DNA from: Marinomonas arctica
Lineage (GTDB): Bacteria > Pseudomonadota > Gammaproteobacteria > Pseudomonadales > Marinomonadaceae
Length of the DNA: 54,315 bases
Direction of reading: 5' to 3'
NCBI RefSeq assembly: GCF_003259225.1
Contig: NZ_QHJF01000035.1
Coordinates: forward strand, 1 to 54,315
Below the pieces are notes generated by a model. It was not told the DNA's origin and searched no databases. It was given only the letters and a program-made list of their open reading frames with translations. Below, piece by piece: positions 17,453 through 26,347 of this stretch (positions are counted from its first letter, which is position 1; the number at the start of each line of letters is the position of its first letter). The position numbers and the translations under genes are program-made.

Positions 17453-18078
17453 AAGCGTTTTCATTGTCATTGGACGGCAAGACACTCATTCAAGACTTGA
17501 ACTTTGAGATTGCCGCTGGGCAAATATTGTCTATCATGGGGCCAAGCGGCATTGGTAAATCCAGCCTACTGCATTTTCTCAGTGGCTCTTTATCGCCTAA
17601 CTTAACGACCACAGGTGAAGCCTTTTTAAACAACGAGGCATTGCACACTAAATCCATTCAAGATAGAAAGGTCGGCCTGTTGCAACAAATGCCCTTACTC
17701 TTCCCGCACATGAGCATCATCGAAAATCTGCTCTTTGCCATCCCAGCCAACATCAATAAAATCGAACGCATCGACATGGCACAACACGCCTTGGCAAAAC
17801 TCGGTATTCCCGACAAAGCCAACGCCCTACCGAAAGAACTTTCAGGCGGCCAACAAGCCCGCGTCGCCCTGCTCCGCACCTTGCTTTCCAAACCAGACTA
17901 CCTACTGCTCGACGAACCCTTCAGCAAACTCGACCCAGCCCTCAGACGCGATGTACGAGCTTTTGTTCTCAACGAAATACGCCAAGCGAACATACCCGCA
18001 CTGCTCGTCACCCACGATACTGAGGATGCCAAAGCCATGGAAGGAGAATGTTTGGAATTGGGAGTTGTGCGCAAATAG
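17440..18078 (+). CDS. ynjD: ABC transporter ATP-binding protein, YnjD family
   Basis: A 212-residue ATPase that powers the YnjBC importer. Walker A is GPSGIGKS (34-41), the signature LSGGQ (134-138), Walker B LLLDEP (155-160) and the H-loop THD (191-193). It starts at GTG 17440, inside the permease gene, behind AAAAGGAA. It lacks a long C-terminal regulatory domain, as is usual for ThiQ/YnjD. Confidence 0.94.
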   Translation: MLSVKAFSLSLDGKTLIQDLNFEIAAGQILSIMGPSGIGKSSLLHFLSGSLSPNLTTTGEAFLNNEALHTKSIQDRKVGLLQQMPLLFPHMSIIENLLFAIPANINKIERIDMAQHALAKLGIPDKANALPKELSGGQQARVALLRTLLSKPDYLLLDEPFSKLDPALRRDVRAFVLNEIRQANIPALLVTHDTEDAKAMEGECLELGVVRK

Positions 18079-18147
18079 CGCTTTAGATTCAGCCAAAAAA
18101 ACAGCTAGACTATTAGAAGACACCGACAATCAACAGGATGATTTGCT

Positions 18148-18606
18148 ATGAACAAGGTAATAAAAACGGAGTTGCCTCAAGACAGTCTGCTTCGTCATCG
18201 TATCCAACCATCCGATTTTGTCGATTGCTACTCAGTTCCGTCCAATCTATCACCTCGCCAAGCAACCGACATTGTTACCGATTTCCCTGATTGGGCGCGT
18301 CTATTGGTTAAAATACGCAATTCTGTGGTTTCTAAATTTGGCTTATCAAGCGATGGGCCAGAAGCCTCCGATAAGGTTGGCTTTTTCCCTGTTGAATCAG
18401 AAAATGATCATGAATTGATTGCGGGATTTGACGATAAACACTTGGACTTTAGGGTGTCTGTCATCTCTCAAGATGGACGAGTATTTTTATCAACATGGGT
18501 GCATCCACATAATATTGGTGGAAAAATTTACCTTAAAACCATTCTTCCCTTTCATATTTTAATTGTTCGGAACGCGTTGGTTCGCGTTCACACAATGAGC
18601 AACTAG
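18148..18606 (+). CDS. DUF2867-family protein
   Basis: A 152-residue protein of unknown function with the DUF2867 pattern: SDFVDCYSV, PDWARLLVKIRNSVVSKFGL, DKHLDFRVSV, then a hydrophobic stretch PFHILIVRNAL near the end. DUF2867 domains also occur fused behind NAD-binding epimerase-like proteins; here the domain stands alone. It lies 69 bp after ynjD and 36 bp before a GNAT gene, possibly in one transcript. The function is not known. Confidence 0.75.
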   Translation: MNKVIKTELPQDSLLRHRIQPSDFVDCYSVPSNLSPRQATDIVTDFPDWARLLVKIRNSVVSKFGLSSDGPEASDKVGFFPVESENDHELIAGFDDKHLDFRVSVISQDGRVFLSTWVHPHNIGGKIYLKTILPFHILIVRNALVRVHTMSN

Positions 18607-18642
18607 AGAAAAATAGACCGTCTAGTGTGGTAAATAAAGCCA

Positions 18643-19095
18643 ATGGAAATCACGTTAAAACCAATTTTGCAGCAAGAGTATGAGCTAAGGTTTTCTATCG
18701 TTAAGGAAGCCATCTATGAGCATGTTGATGCCGTTTTCGGCTGGGACGATGACTTTCAACGTAAAAGACTGATTGATGAATATGACCCGACTTGGTTTTA
18801 CTGGATTTACAACAACGATCATAGAATCGGTATGCTTTGCTATAAACCATATGACAATTCCTATCATGTGCACCTATTAATTGTGTTTCCAGATTTTCAA
18901 AATCAGGGATTAGGTTATATGACTATGGATTATGTACATCAATTAGCCCAAGCTGAGCAACGAAAATCAATCACACTGTCTAGTTTCATTCGCAATGAAA
19001 AAGCCGTAAAGTTTTATAAAAAGTTGGGCTATGACATTACCAATGTAGAAAGTGATTTCTATGTTTTGACTCGACATTTTTCGGCCATAGAGTAG
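18643..19095 (+). CDS. GNAT-family N-acetyltransferase
   Basis: A 150-residue single-domain acetyltransferase. Motif A (VFPDFQNQGLGYMTMDYVHQ, with Q-x-x-G-x-G binding acetyl-CoA) and motif B (NEKAVKFYKKLGY) are clear. The N-terminal region (DAVFGWDDDFQRKRL) is like that of small-molecule acetyltransferases. The acceptor is unknown, and the neighbouring genes give no hint. Confidence 0.88.
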   Translation: MEITLKPILQQEYELRFSIVKEAIYEHVDAVFGWDDDFQRKRLIDEYDPTWFYWIYNNDHRIGMLCYKPYDNSYHVHLLIVFPDFQNQGLGYMTMDYVHQLAQAEQRKSITLSSFIRNEKAVKFYKKLGYDITNVESDFYVLTRHFSAIE

Positions 19096-19214
19096 CACCA
19101 CCTAGAAAACCCAATTATAGAAAGGCTCGACTATAAAGTGTGCTTAGTAGAAATAAAAAAATGACATTAGTAGCGGATGCAAAAGAATAAACTATTTCAG
19201 AAGGATCGACGCAC

Positions 19215-19853
19215 TTGTACCAGTTATATTATTACCCGTTAAACGCCAGTATGGCTCCTCATTTCATACTTGAAGCCTTACAAGTTGATTTCGAGTTGAC
19301 CCTTGTTGATAGAAACAGCAAAGCCCAAAAGTCTCCTAGTTATTTAGCACTAAACCCCGCTGGACGCATTCCTACCTTAATAGATGATGGCTTCGCCATT
19401 TTTGAAAGTGCAGCAATCTGCATACACTTAGCTGAATCACACCCAACATCTAATTTGATGCCGCCAATAGGCGATAAAAACAGGGCATTATTTTTTCAAT
19501 GGCTGATGTATTTAACCAACACCTTACAAGCAGAGCTGATGATCTATTGCTACCCAGAGAAATACACAACAGAGATTAATAGCGTCAGCGGTATTCTCGC
19601 CGCACAAGACACAAGAATCACTGAAATACTAACGCTGCTTGACCATGAATTGGAAAGCAAAAGCTTCCTGGTAGGAGAAACAATCAGTGTCTGTGATTAC
19701 TTTCTTTTTATGTTGGCCGTGTGGGCAGACGAACTAAAAAAACCACCTCTATCCTTCAAGAATCTTTCTCAATATCTACGCCAATTGGCTCAACATAAAG
19801 CGATCATTACAGTCTGTCAAAAAGAAGGCCTAAACCTTGCTGACTATCACTAA
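19215..19853 (+). CDS. Glutathione S-transferase
   Basis: A 212-residue GST. The N-terminal thioredoxin fold begins YQLYYYPLNASMAPHFILEAL, with the cis-Pro region NPAGRIPTL and the glutathione gamma-Glu site FESAAICIHLAE. The all-helical C-terminal domain includes the N-capping SVCDYFLFML. The start is TTG 19215 with AAGGATC upstream; no in-frame ATG gives a full N-terminus. Conjugation or dehalogenation-type substrates cannot be deduced. Confidence 0.92.
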   Translation: MYQLYYYPLNASMAPHFILEALQVDFELTLVDRNSKAQKSPSYLALNPAGRIPTLIDDGFAIFESAAICIHLAESHPTSNLMPPIGDKNRALFFQWLMYLTNTLQAELMIYCYPEKYTTEINSVSGILAAQDTRITEILTLLDHELESKSFLVGETISVCDYFLFMLAVWADELKKPPLSFKNLSQYLRQLAQHKAIITVCQKEGLNLADYH

Positions 19854-19867
19854 AGAAGGAAGCCAAC

Positions 19868-20221
19868 ATGCCTGAACTCAAAGCAGAAAGAGCCATCGCA
19901 GAAACATTCCTCAAGGAAATGCTGAGAGCCGATGACACGGGCAACTATGATTTGTTTGTGAAGCATTACGAAGAGGAGGATCTGATCAATTTCTCTCCCG
20001 AGCGTTTTGAGCAAGACATCAAACAGATGCAAGCCAGAAATGGTCGAAACGTGGGTTACGAGTATTTTTGGGCTTTTTTACAAGGCTATCACGACGGTAA
20101 ACGTGACGCCTACTATCGGTTTGTGTGGAAAGGCATTTATGAAAAACGTGAAGCGCTTATCACTATTGGTATTCACCATAAAGATGATACTTGGTATATC
20201 AATGAGTCAACTGTTCGATAA
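19868..20221 (+). CDS. Small NTF2/SnoaL-like protein
   Basis: A 117-residue hypothetical protein. The pattern of an N-terminal helix pair (ERAIAETFLKEMLRADDTGNYDLFVKHYEEEDL) and C-terminal beta strands (ITIGIHHKDDTWYINE) resembles NTF2-like cone folds. It starts behind GAAGGA, 14 bp after the GST stop, so it is probably cotranscribed. The function is unknown and the fold assignment tentative. Confidence 0.65.
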   Translation: MPELKAERAIAETFLKEMLRADDTGNYDLFVKHYEEEDLINFSPERFEQDIKQMQARNGRNVGYEYFWAFLQGYHDGKRDAYYRFVWKGIYEKREALITIGIHHKDDTWYINESTVR

Positions 20222-20229
20222 AATACTAC

Positions 20230-20769
20230 ATGATAAATAAAATCATTCAGTTAATTGAAAAAGACCAGGTTCGAATAAGAGCGCTTGAGTGTGTCGCTTC
20301 TCTGGATTTACCTCAGTGCTATATTGCCGCGGGATTCGTAAGAAATTTAGTCTGGGATTCATTACATAACAAACAAATACCAACGTCGTTAAATGATGTT
20401 GACGTGATTTATTATGACACCAACGAAAGCAACGAGACCGCGCATCTAGAATATGAATCTCGCTTGTCAGCCTTGCTGCCAGAGCTAAATTGGCAAGTTC
20501 GCAACCAAGCCAAAATGCATTTAAGAAATGGCGATAAACCCTATCTAAACTTGATCGATGCAATGAGTTATTGGCCTGAAAAAGAAACAGCTGTCGCGAT
20601 TCGCCAACTCGACAATCAAGGCTATGAATGCGTATCAGCCTTCGGCTTTGATTCACTATTTGACTTAAAGCTAAGTCATAATCCAAAACGTAAGAAAGCC
20701 ATATTTGAACATCGTCTTTCATCAAAAAAGTGGCTGAAGCAATGGCCTAAGCTAACTCTAGAATCATAG
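20230..20769 (+). CDS. Nucleotidyltransferase-family protein (DUF925-like)
   Basis: A 179-residue protein with the motif AAGFVRNLVWD followed by LNDVDVIYYD. These are the Gly/Arg and metal-binding Asp-x-Asp elements of the DUF925 nucleotidyltransferase group. The C-terminal FDSLFDLKLSHNPKRKKAIFEHRL is typical of the family. It starts 8 bp after the preceding gene. The substrate is unknown. Confidence 0.82.
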   Translation: MINKIIQLIEKDQVRIRALECVASLDLPQCYIAAGFVRNLVWDSLHNKQIPTSLNDVDVIYYDTNESNETAHLEYESRLSALLPELNWQVRNQAKMHLRNGDKPYLNLIDAMSYWPEKETAVAIRQLDNQGYECVSAFGFDSLFDLKLSHNPKRKKAIFEHRLSSKKWLKQWPKLTLES

Positions 20770-20815
20770 TGAATTAACAACCATTTGAGTGACTAAAATC
20801 GGAGCCTTCAAAGAT

Positions 20816-21193
20816 ATGGACTGTCGTCGTAATATTCTATTCCTTGATGGTATAGCGGCATCTTGTGCTGGAGTCATCACCCTTTCGTACATAAGCTGGC
20901 TACAAGATTTGCATAAGTTACCCAAAGAGTTGCTCGTATCGATCGCCTTAATCAATTTATTTTACGCGGCCTATTCTCTCAGCCTCTCAATACTTAAAAA
21001 TCGACCAACGATATTGATCATTGCCTTAATCATAGCGAACTCTATCTGGTCCATTAACTGCTTGAGATTAGCTTATAACTACGCAGATATTGCGAGCATA
21101 TTTGGATTATTACACTTACTTGGTGAAGCGATATTTGTCGGTACACTCGCCTATTTAGAATGGCGATGGCGTAGAGCTTTAGTGAAAAGATAG
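20816..21193 (+). CDS. Small four-helix inner-membrane protein
   Basis: A protein of about 125 residues with four hydrophobic segments (about residues 8-26, 40-60, 66-85 and 95-116) and a basic C-terminus (WRWRRALVKR). The ATG at 20816 has GGAG 11 bp upstream; a GTG at 20789 would add nine polar residues. I do not recognise the family. It ends just before a decayed GNAT fragment. Confidence 0.6.
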   Translation: MDCRRNILFLDGIAASCAGVITLSYISWLQDLHKLPKELLVSIALINLFYAAYSLSLSILKNRPTILIIALIIANSIWSINCLRLAYNYADIASIFGLLHLLGEAIFVGTLAYLEWRWRRALVKR

Positions 21194-21202
21194 TGGTTTA
21201 AG

Positions 21203-21324
21203 AAATTTTAAGCCACAAACCAAACCAAAGTCGCGATTCTTTCGATTGTGGTGAAGAAGAGTTGAATGCATTTCTCAAAACCCAAGCGGTGAAACACAGC
21301 CAATCCGACCTATGGCCAATCTGA
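21203..21324 (+). pseudogene. Decayed fragment of a GNAT (TacT-like) acetyltransferase
   Basis: One frame encodes SHKPNQSRDSFDCGEEELN followed by AFLKTQAVKHS and a stop. This is the conserved N-terminal block of TacT-like GNAT proteins (R-x-x-F-D-C-G-x-x-x-L-N-x-F-L). No start codon and no acetyl-CoA domain remain, and the frame runs into the 3' end of the converging AraC gene. It is a remnant, probably of an ancient toxin-antitoxin locus or deletion. Confidence 0.7.
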
Positions 21325-22197
21325 AAAGTCTGGTGTGTGTTCATCGCGGTCAGGAACGTTTTTTTCATTGTATTGACGCTTAAACTGACTTGGCGAAATC
21401 CCCATCTCTTTTTTAAAAAAATGACTAAATTGACTGGCGTCGCCATAGCCAAGGTCATTGGCGATAGCCTGTATTGATTCCGTTGAGCGCTTCAGCTTTG
21501 TGGTGGCCTCAATTAACACTCGATTGTTAATCAGCTGCAAAGGCGACTTTTTCAGATTGCGCTGGCAAATGGCGTGTAACCGGTCATATGTCATGATGAG
21601 TTCGTCACAATAATAGGCGACTGTACGCCTATTTTTATACTCAATCTCAACCAGCTGACGAAACTGTTGCAGCGCCAGTTCATCCGGAGAATGAGTAAGA
21701 CGAATGGATTCGATATTGCTCAGTCGATAAATACTGATTAGTAAAATCCGCATGATAGAACAAATGACCGAGCGAGAGCGCTTGTTAAGGGAAGATATTT
21801 CTGCACTTAACAGCTTTAACAGCGGCAAAATTTCTTCTTGAATGTCTGTTTTTGAGCAAGATGTAATGGTGAATTGCCGCATCAGTGTTTCTAATTTCAT
21901 ACTGTCCGAATCGGAGCCAGTAACCAGCGAACTGAGCTCATTACGATAACCTAACAGCCAAATTTGACTGCCTGCTGGCACCGATACCTTAGCCAGTTTT
22001 TTATGCGGAATGCAAAAAATAGACATCTCTGCAATATGGTGCGTTTCTTCCATAGTCACCGTTGCATCGCCAAGTTGTACCAGCCCCATTAAATTGAAAT
22101 CCGTAAAATTGTCATTTCCTGTACTAAAGACCCGAGATTGCAAACTCGGTTGAATAAATTCAAACCGCACCATAGTGCCTATGATATTTGCCAACAT
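21310..22197 (-). CDS. AraC-family transcriptional regulator
   Basis: A 295-residue regulator. The N-terminal half resembles the AraC_binding_2 sensor domain, and the C-terminal region (about 190-285) has two HTH motifs, ending in the family signature IANDLGYGDASQFSHFFKKEMGISPSQFKRQY. The ATG at 22197 has GGGGAAAG upstream; a TTG 24 bp earlier is a weaker start. It is divergent from the aldehyde dehydrogenase/SDR cluster across a gap of about 140 bp and is very likely its activator, sensing an aromatic or alcohol substrate. Confidence 0.9.
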   Translation of the reverse strand: MLANIIGTMVRFEFIQPSLQSRVFSTGNDNFTDFNLMGLVQLGDATVTMEETHHIAEMSIFCIPHKKLAKVSVPAGSQIWLLGYRNELSSLVTGSDSDSMKLETLMRQFTITSCSKTDIQEEILPLLKLLSAEISSLNKRSRSVICSIMRILLISIYRLSNIESIRLTHSPDELALQQFRQLVEIEYKNRRTVAYYCDELIMTYDRLHAICQRNLKKSPLQLINNRVLIEATTKLKRSTESIQAIANDLGYGDASQFSHFFKKEMGISPSQFKRQYNEKNVPDRDEHTPDFSDWP

Positions 22198-22340
22198 AGA
22201 CTTTCCCCAAAAATCGGCCAAATAAACCAGAAATCAACAACAATAACCCATAAATTAACATATTTATAAGCAATATACCTGTTAATATTGAAAACAGGCT
22301 CATCGACAGATAAAAAATATAATAGCGATAAGGTGAAATT

Positions 22341-23804
22341 TTGAGCATCATGTATAGCGATACAGACGTATCTACAGCGCCTAAGGTGAACTTATTCATT
22401 GGTGGTCAACCCTCTCCCGCTATGGCTGGAGGGTATTTTGAAAGATTGGACCCAAGTACAAACTTGGTGGCCTCTCGTGCTGCCTGTGGTCGATCAGAAG
22501 ATGCCGAACACATGGTCGCTGTTGCGGCGGCTAATTTTGCAAAGTGGGCCACCACAGATGTGCTCGAACGCGCTGCCGTTCTTCGCCGTGCAAAAGCACT
22601 TATTCCTAAATATCGAGATCGATTTGCTCAATTAATGTTGAGTGAAATCGGCGCTGTTGATGATTGGGTGGATTTCAATGTCCAAGTGGCCGCAAATGCC
22701 ATCGAAGCGGCAGTGACTCTAGCACTCAAATATCCATCGACATTACACACAGATGAAACATCAGATTCCTACACCATACGCCAACCGGCGGGAGTATGTC
22801 TTGCAATCGCCCCTTGGAATGCGCCCATTGTCTTGGCCATGCGTGCCGTCGTGTTTCCATTAGCCTTCGGGAACAGCGTTATTCTAAAAGCTTCTGAATT
22901 GTCTCCTGCAACACATTCACTCATTGCCGAAGTGCTTGACGAGGCAGGCGTCCCAAAAGGGGTTATTTCTGTGATGACCAATGCACCTGAGCACGCAGAA
23001 GAAGTCATTACCAGTTTTATAGCCAATCCCGCCGTCAGACGTATTAACTTTACGGGGTCAACTCGCATTGGCAAAATCATCGCCAGTATTTCCGCGCAAC
23101 ACCTGAAACGCTGCCTGCTAGAGTTAGGTGGTAAATCGCCACTGATCGTATTAAAAGACGCCAATTTAGAGTTAGCGGCAAAAGCCGCCGTCTATGGGGC
23201 TTTTTTGAATCAAGGGCAAATCTGCATGGCCACAGATCGAATCATTGTGGAGCAAGCCATTGCGGATGACTTTATCAAGACTTTAAAAAGCATGGTTGCC
23301 GATCTGGTGTCGGGCAATCCTCGCCACAAACACGTCAAGCTCGGGCCAGTTGCCAGCGCATCGATCGCCGCTCGATTGTCGGCACTGATTGAAGACGCGC
23401 TCGATAAAGGAGCAACACAAATCGCTGGGGCTGCTCGTCGCGGCCAATTTATCGACGCCACCTTACTCGACCATATCACGCCCATGATGCGGATCTACTC
23501 AGAAGAATGCTTTGGGCCCATTGCTGGCATTTATCGAGTCGATTCCCCCGAAGAAGCGATAACCGTTGCCAATAATTGTGAATATGGGCTTGCAGCCGCC
23601 ATTTTCACTCGCGACCTGACGTTGGCACGAAACATGGCAAATCAACTCGAATCTGGCATGTGCCACATCAACTCCGCAACCATAAAAGACGACCCATCAA
23701 TGCCTTTTGGCGGACTTAAGTCCAGTGGTTACGGACGTTTTGGTAGCGAAGCTTGCGTAGATGAATTTACCGAAGTGCGGTGGATCACGGTCGCCCCACC
23801 CTAG
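22341..23804 (+). CDS. NAD-dependent aromatic aldehyde dehydrogenase (NahF-like)
   Basis: A 487-residue aldehyde dehydrogenase. It has the catalytic Glu in LELGGKSP, the catalytic Cys in NQGQICMATDR, the NAD-fold FTGSTRIG, and the C-terminal PFGGLKSSGYGRFG. The local sequence (LKRCLLELGGKSPLIVL) is that of salicylaldehyde/vanillin-type dehydrogenases. The start is uncertain: TTG 22341 has AAGGTG at good spacing, while ATG 22350 lies 9 bp further. It is the first gene of the AraC-linked cluster. The actual aldehyde is not certain. Confidence 0.9.
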   Translation: MSIMYSDTDVSTAPKVNLFIGGQPSPAMAGGYFERLDPSTNLVASRAACGRSEDAEHMVAVAAANFAKWATTDVLERAAVLRRAKALIPKYRDRFAQLMLSEIGAVDDWVDFNVQVAANAIEAAVTLALKYPSTLHTDETSDSYTIRQPAGVCLAIAPWNAPIVLAMRAVVFPLAFGNSVILKASELSPATHSLIAEVLDEAGVPKGVISVMTNAPEHAEEVITSFIANPAVRRINFTGSTRIGKIIASISAQHLKRCLLELGGKSPLIVLKDANLELAAKAAVYGAFLNQGQICMATDRIIVEQAIADDFIKTLKSMVADLVSGNPRHKHVKLGPVASASIAARLSALIEDALDKGATQIAGAARRGQFIDATLLDHITPMMRIYSEECFGPIAGIYRVDSPEEAITVANNCEYGLAAAIFTRDLTLARNMANQLESGMCHINSATIKDDPSMPFGGLKSSGYGRFGSEACVDEFTEVRWITVAPP

Positions 23805-23852
23805 CTCGCATTCACTACTGTCAACTACCACAAAAATGGAAAGGAGGTTCTT

Positions 23853-23942
23853 ATGAAAGCACGTCTATTAGCGTCACTCGCATCCAATTTGGCGAATGTA
23901 GAGCTTTACAAGCCCCCCCTGTTAACACTGATTAAGCCTTGA
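23853..23942 (+). CDS. 29-residue small ORF with a strong ribosome binding site
   Basis: The ATG at 23853 lies 6 bp after a near-perfect GGAAAGGAGG. The predicted peptide is MKARLLASLASNLANVELYK plus nine residues (PPLLTLIKP). It lies in the 195-bp gap between the aldehyde dehydrogenase and the SDR. It may be a leader or small protein, or the relic of a lost gene. I know no homologue. Confidence 0.4.
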   Translation: MKARLLASLASNLANVELYKPPLLTLIKP

Positions 23943-23999
23943 TGAACGACCCTAGGTCATCCATCAAATACGCACTCGAAAAATAAAAAGGAGAACCAT

Positions 24000-24785
24000 A
24001 TGTTATTTGGTAAAACAATAGTAGTAACAGGTGTTTCAAGTGGTATTGGCCAGCGAACGGCTGAACTTGCGGCACAAATGGGCGCTAACGTTATTGGTAT
24101 CGATGTCGTCAAACCTAAACACAATGTGGGTACTTTTTTAGAAGGTGACCTGTCTACTCAAGACGGAGTAGATAGTATTATCGACGCCCTTCCAAATGAA
24201 ATAGATGCACTCTGTAATGTAGCAGGGGTATCTGGTACTGGTGGTGCAGCCATTACGTTAGCGATTAACTTTTTTGGACTAAAAGCACTGTCTGAAGGCT
24301 TGGCCGGAAAAATCCGCACCAGCGGCAGTATCGTGAATGTCGCATCGATGGCGGGGTTTGGTTGGCGTCAAAATACCCAACGCGCTTCTGCTATCGCTAA
24401 AATGGATGGCTTCCCCAACATTGAAAAGGTAATGGGCGATTTTGCTATTCCCAATGAACTGGGCTATCCGATTTCCAAAGAAATCCTCTTGGTTTGGACC
24501 ATGTTGGCAGCACATCAAGACAGATTCAAGTCACGTAATATTCGAGTCAATGCGGTCTCACCGGGTCCGGTTGAAACCCCTATTTTGACTCAATTTCGCC
24601 ATGTTCTAGGCGATGAACGAGTGAATTCAGACGTCAATCGCGTTGGCCGTGCAGGCACAGCAGCAGACATTGCTCCCGTTATTTTATTTCTATGCTCAGA
24701 CGCAGCACGCTGGGTAAACGGCAATAATATTGCAACAGATGGTGGCTTAGAAGCCTCCGTTACCATTGAAGAATTAGCGCTTTAA
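24000..24785 (+). CDS. SDR-family alcohol dehydrogenase (coniferyl-alcohol dehydrogenase-like)
   Basis: A 261-residue short-chain dehydrogenase. The NAD(P) motif is TGVSSGIG (11-18), followed by the structural CNVAGVSG. Catalytic Ser is in NVASMAG and Tyr/Lys in GYPISKE (Y-x-x-x-K). The closing region SDAARWVNGNNIATDGG is typical. The insertion around GWRQNTQRASAIAKMDGFPN and the overall pattern match coniferyl-alcohol dehydrogenase (CalA-like) proteins. It lies between two aldehyde dehydrogenases, which fits stepwise oxidation of an aromatic alcohol to an acid. RBS AAGGAG is 7 bp upstream. Confidence 0.85.
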   Translation: MLFGKTIVVTGVSSGIGQRTAELAAQMGANVIGIDVVKPKHNVGTFLEGDLSTQDGVDSIIDALPNEIDALCNVAGVSGTGGAAITLAINFFGLKALSEGLAGKIRTSGSIVNVASMAGFGWRQNTQRASAIAKMDGFPNIEKVMGDFAIPNELGYPISKEILLVWTMLAAHQDRFKSRNIRVNAVSPGPVETPILTQFRHVLGDERVNSDVNRVGRAGTAADIAPVILFLCSDAARWVNGNNIATDGGLEASVTIEELAL

Positions 24786-24800
24786 TCAGAGGAGAATACC

Positions 24801-26246
24801 ATGACAGTCTTACTTAGTATCGGCGGACAAGATCTTTCAGCCAGCAACCAAAGCACGTTCTCACGTTTAGACCCAGTTACCGGTGAAGTGGCCTCAGTGT
24901 CTGCTCGTGCCACGCTTGATGACGTAAAAGCTGCCGTTCAATCAGCAAACGATGCCTTCAAAGGCTGGTCAAAAACAGGCCCGAGTGAACGTCGCGCTCT
25001 ATTAAACAAAGCGGCTGACATTATGGAAACGAAGCAAGACGCTTTCATCCAAGCTATGATCGCAGAAACGGGTGCGACAGGGCCATGGGCAGGGTTCAAC
25101 GTCATGTTGGCGGCGGGCCATATTCGTGAAGCGGCCGCATTAACCAGCCAAATGGGTGGCGAAGTCATACCTGCCAATAAGCCCGGTACCTTTGCCATGG
25201 CGGTGCAAAAACCCAAAGGCGTATGTTTGGCAATTTCACCATGGAACGCGCCGATTATTCTGGGCGCCCGCTCTGTGGCAACGCCTATCGCTTGCGGCAA
25301 CACAGTAATTTTCAAAAGTTCTGAACTGTGTCCACAAACTCACCGTTTAATCGTTGATTGTTTTATTGAGGCAGGATTACCCAAAGGTGTCATCAACTTT
25401 GTGTCCAATGCCCCCGAAGATGCGGCCGAGATTGTGAAAGCGTTAATAGAGGCCCCTGAAGTACGCCACGTTAACTTCACCGGATCTAGCGCCGTTGGCC
25501 GAATTATCGGACGTCTTGCAGGGGAAAACCTAAAACCCGCATTGCTTGAATTAGGCGGTAAAGCACCACTTATTATACTTGACGATGCGGATATGGACGG
25601 CGCAGTGAATGCGGCTCTTTTTGGGGCTTTTATGAACCAAGGCCAAATCTGTATGTCGACAGAACGATTAATCGTAGCCGATGCCATTGCCGACGAATTT
25701 GTCTCTAAAATGGCCGAACGTGCGTCTAAATTACCTTGGGGGAACCCGCGCGATCAGGTCGTACTTGGTTCACTGGTCAACCCAGACGTCTCGAAAAAAA
25801 TGCACGACTTAATCGACGATGCCGTCAGCAAAGGAGCGAAATTAGTGTGTGGTGGGGATAGCAACGGCTCAATGTTCTCTGCCACCTTGCTCGATAACGT
25901 CAGTGCAGATATGCGTATTTACAAGGAAGAAAGCTTCGGCCCGGTGAAGTCCATTATTCGAGTGAAGGATGATGAAGAGGCCATTCGAGTCGCCAACGAC
26001 ACTGAGTACGGCTTATCTTCCGCGGTTTTCTCACAGAACATCAACCGAGCGTTGGCCTGCGCTAACGCAATAGAAAGTGGTATTTGCCATATCAATGGAC
26101 CCACCGTCGCAGACGAACCTCAAATGCCTTTTGGGGGTGTGGGAGACTCTGGATACGGTCGTTTTGGCGGTAAAGCAGGGATCGCAGAATTTAGCGACTT
26201 ACGCTGGATTACCATTGAAGATCCAAACCAACACTACCCTTTCTAA
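24801..26246 (+). CDS. NAD-dependent aldehyde dehydrogenase (vanillin/salicylaldehyde type)
   Basis: A 481-residue aldehyde dehydrogenase paralogous to the one at 22341. Catalytic Glu is in LELGGKAPLI, Cys in NQGQICMSTERL, and the C-terminal motif is PFGGVGDSGYGRFGG. It starts 15 bp after the SDR gene behind AGAGGAG and is the last gene of the cluster. Together with the SDR it could turn coniferyl-type alcohols into acids; the substrate split between the two paralogues is unknown. Confidence 0.9.
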   Translation: MTVLLSIGGQDLSASNQSTFSRLDPVTGEVASVSARATLDDVKAAVQSANDAFKGWSKTGPSERRALLNKAADIMETKQDAFIQAMIAETGATGPWAGFNVMLAAGHIREAAALTSQMGGEVIPANKPGTFAMAVQKPKGVCLAISPWNAPIILGARSVATPIACGNTVIFKSSELCPQTHRLIVDCFIEAGLPKGVINFVSNAPEDAAEIVKALIEAPEVRHVNFTGSSAVGRIIGRLAGENLKPALLELGGKAPLIILDDADMDGAVNAALFGAFMNQGQICMSTERLIVADAIADEFVSKMAERASKLPWGNPRDQVVLGSLVNPDVSKKMHDLIDDAVSKGAKLVCGGDSNGSMFSATLLDNVSADMRIYKEESFGPVKSIIRVKDDEEAIRVANDTEYGLSSAVFSQNINRALACANAIESGICHINGPTVADEPQMPFGGVGDSGYGRFGGKAGIAEFSDLRWITIEDPNQHYPF

Positions 26247-26308
26247 ACGCTCAGAAACTAGCGAACCATGACAGTTAAGTCATAAAAGACGCTGTAAATA
26301 GAGGATTT

Positions 26309-26347
26309 AATGCCAGTCTATTATTAAATAGATTGGCATTTTTTTGG
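26309..26347 (+). terminator. Terminator after the aldehyde dehydrogenase cluster
   Basis: AATGCCAGTCTATT, loop ATTA, AATAGATTGGCATT followed by seven T. The long stem has one wobble or mismatch. Confidence 0.85.
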
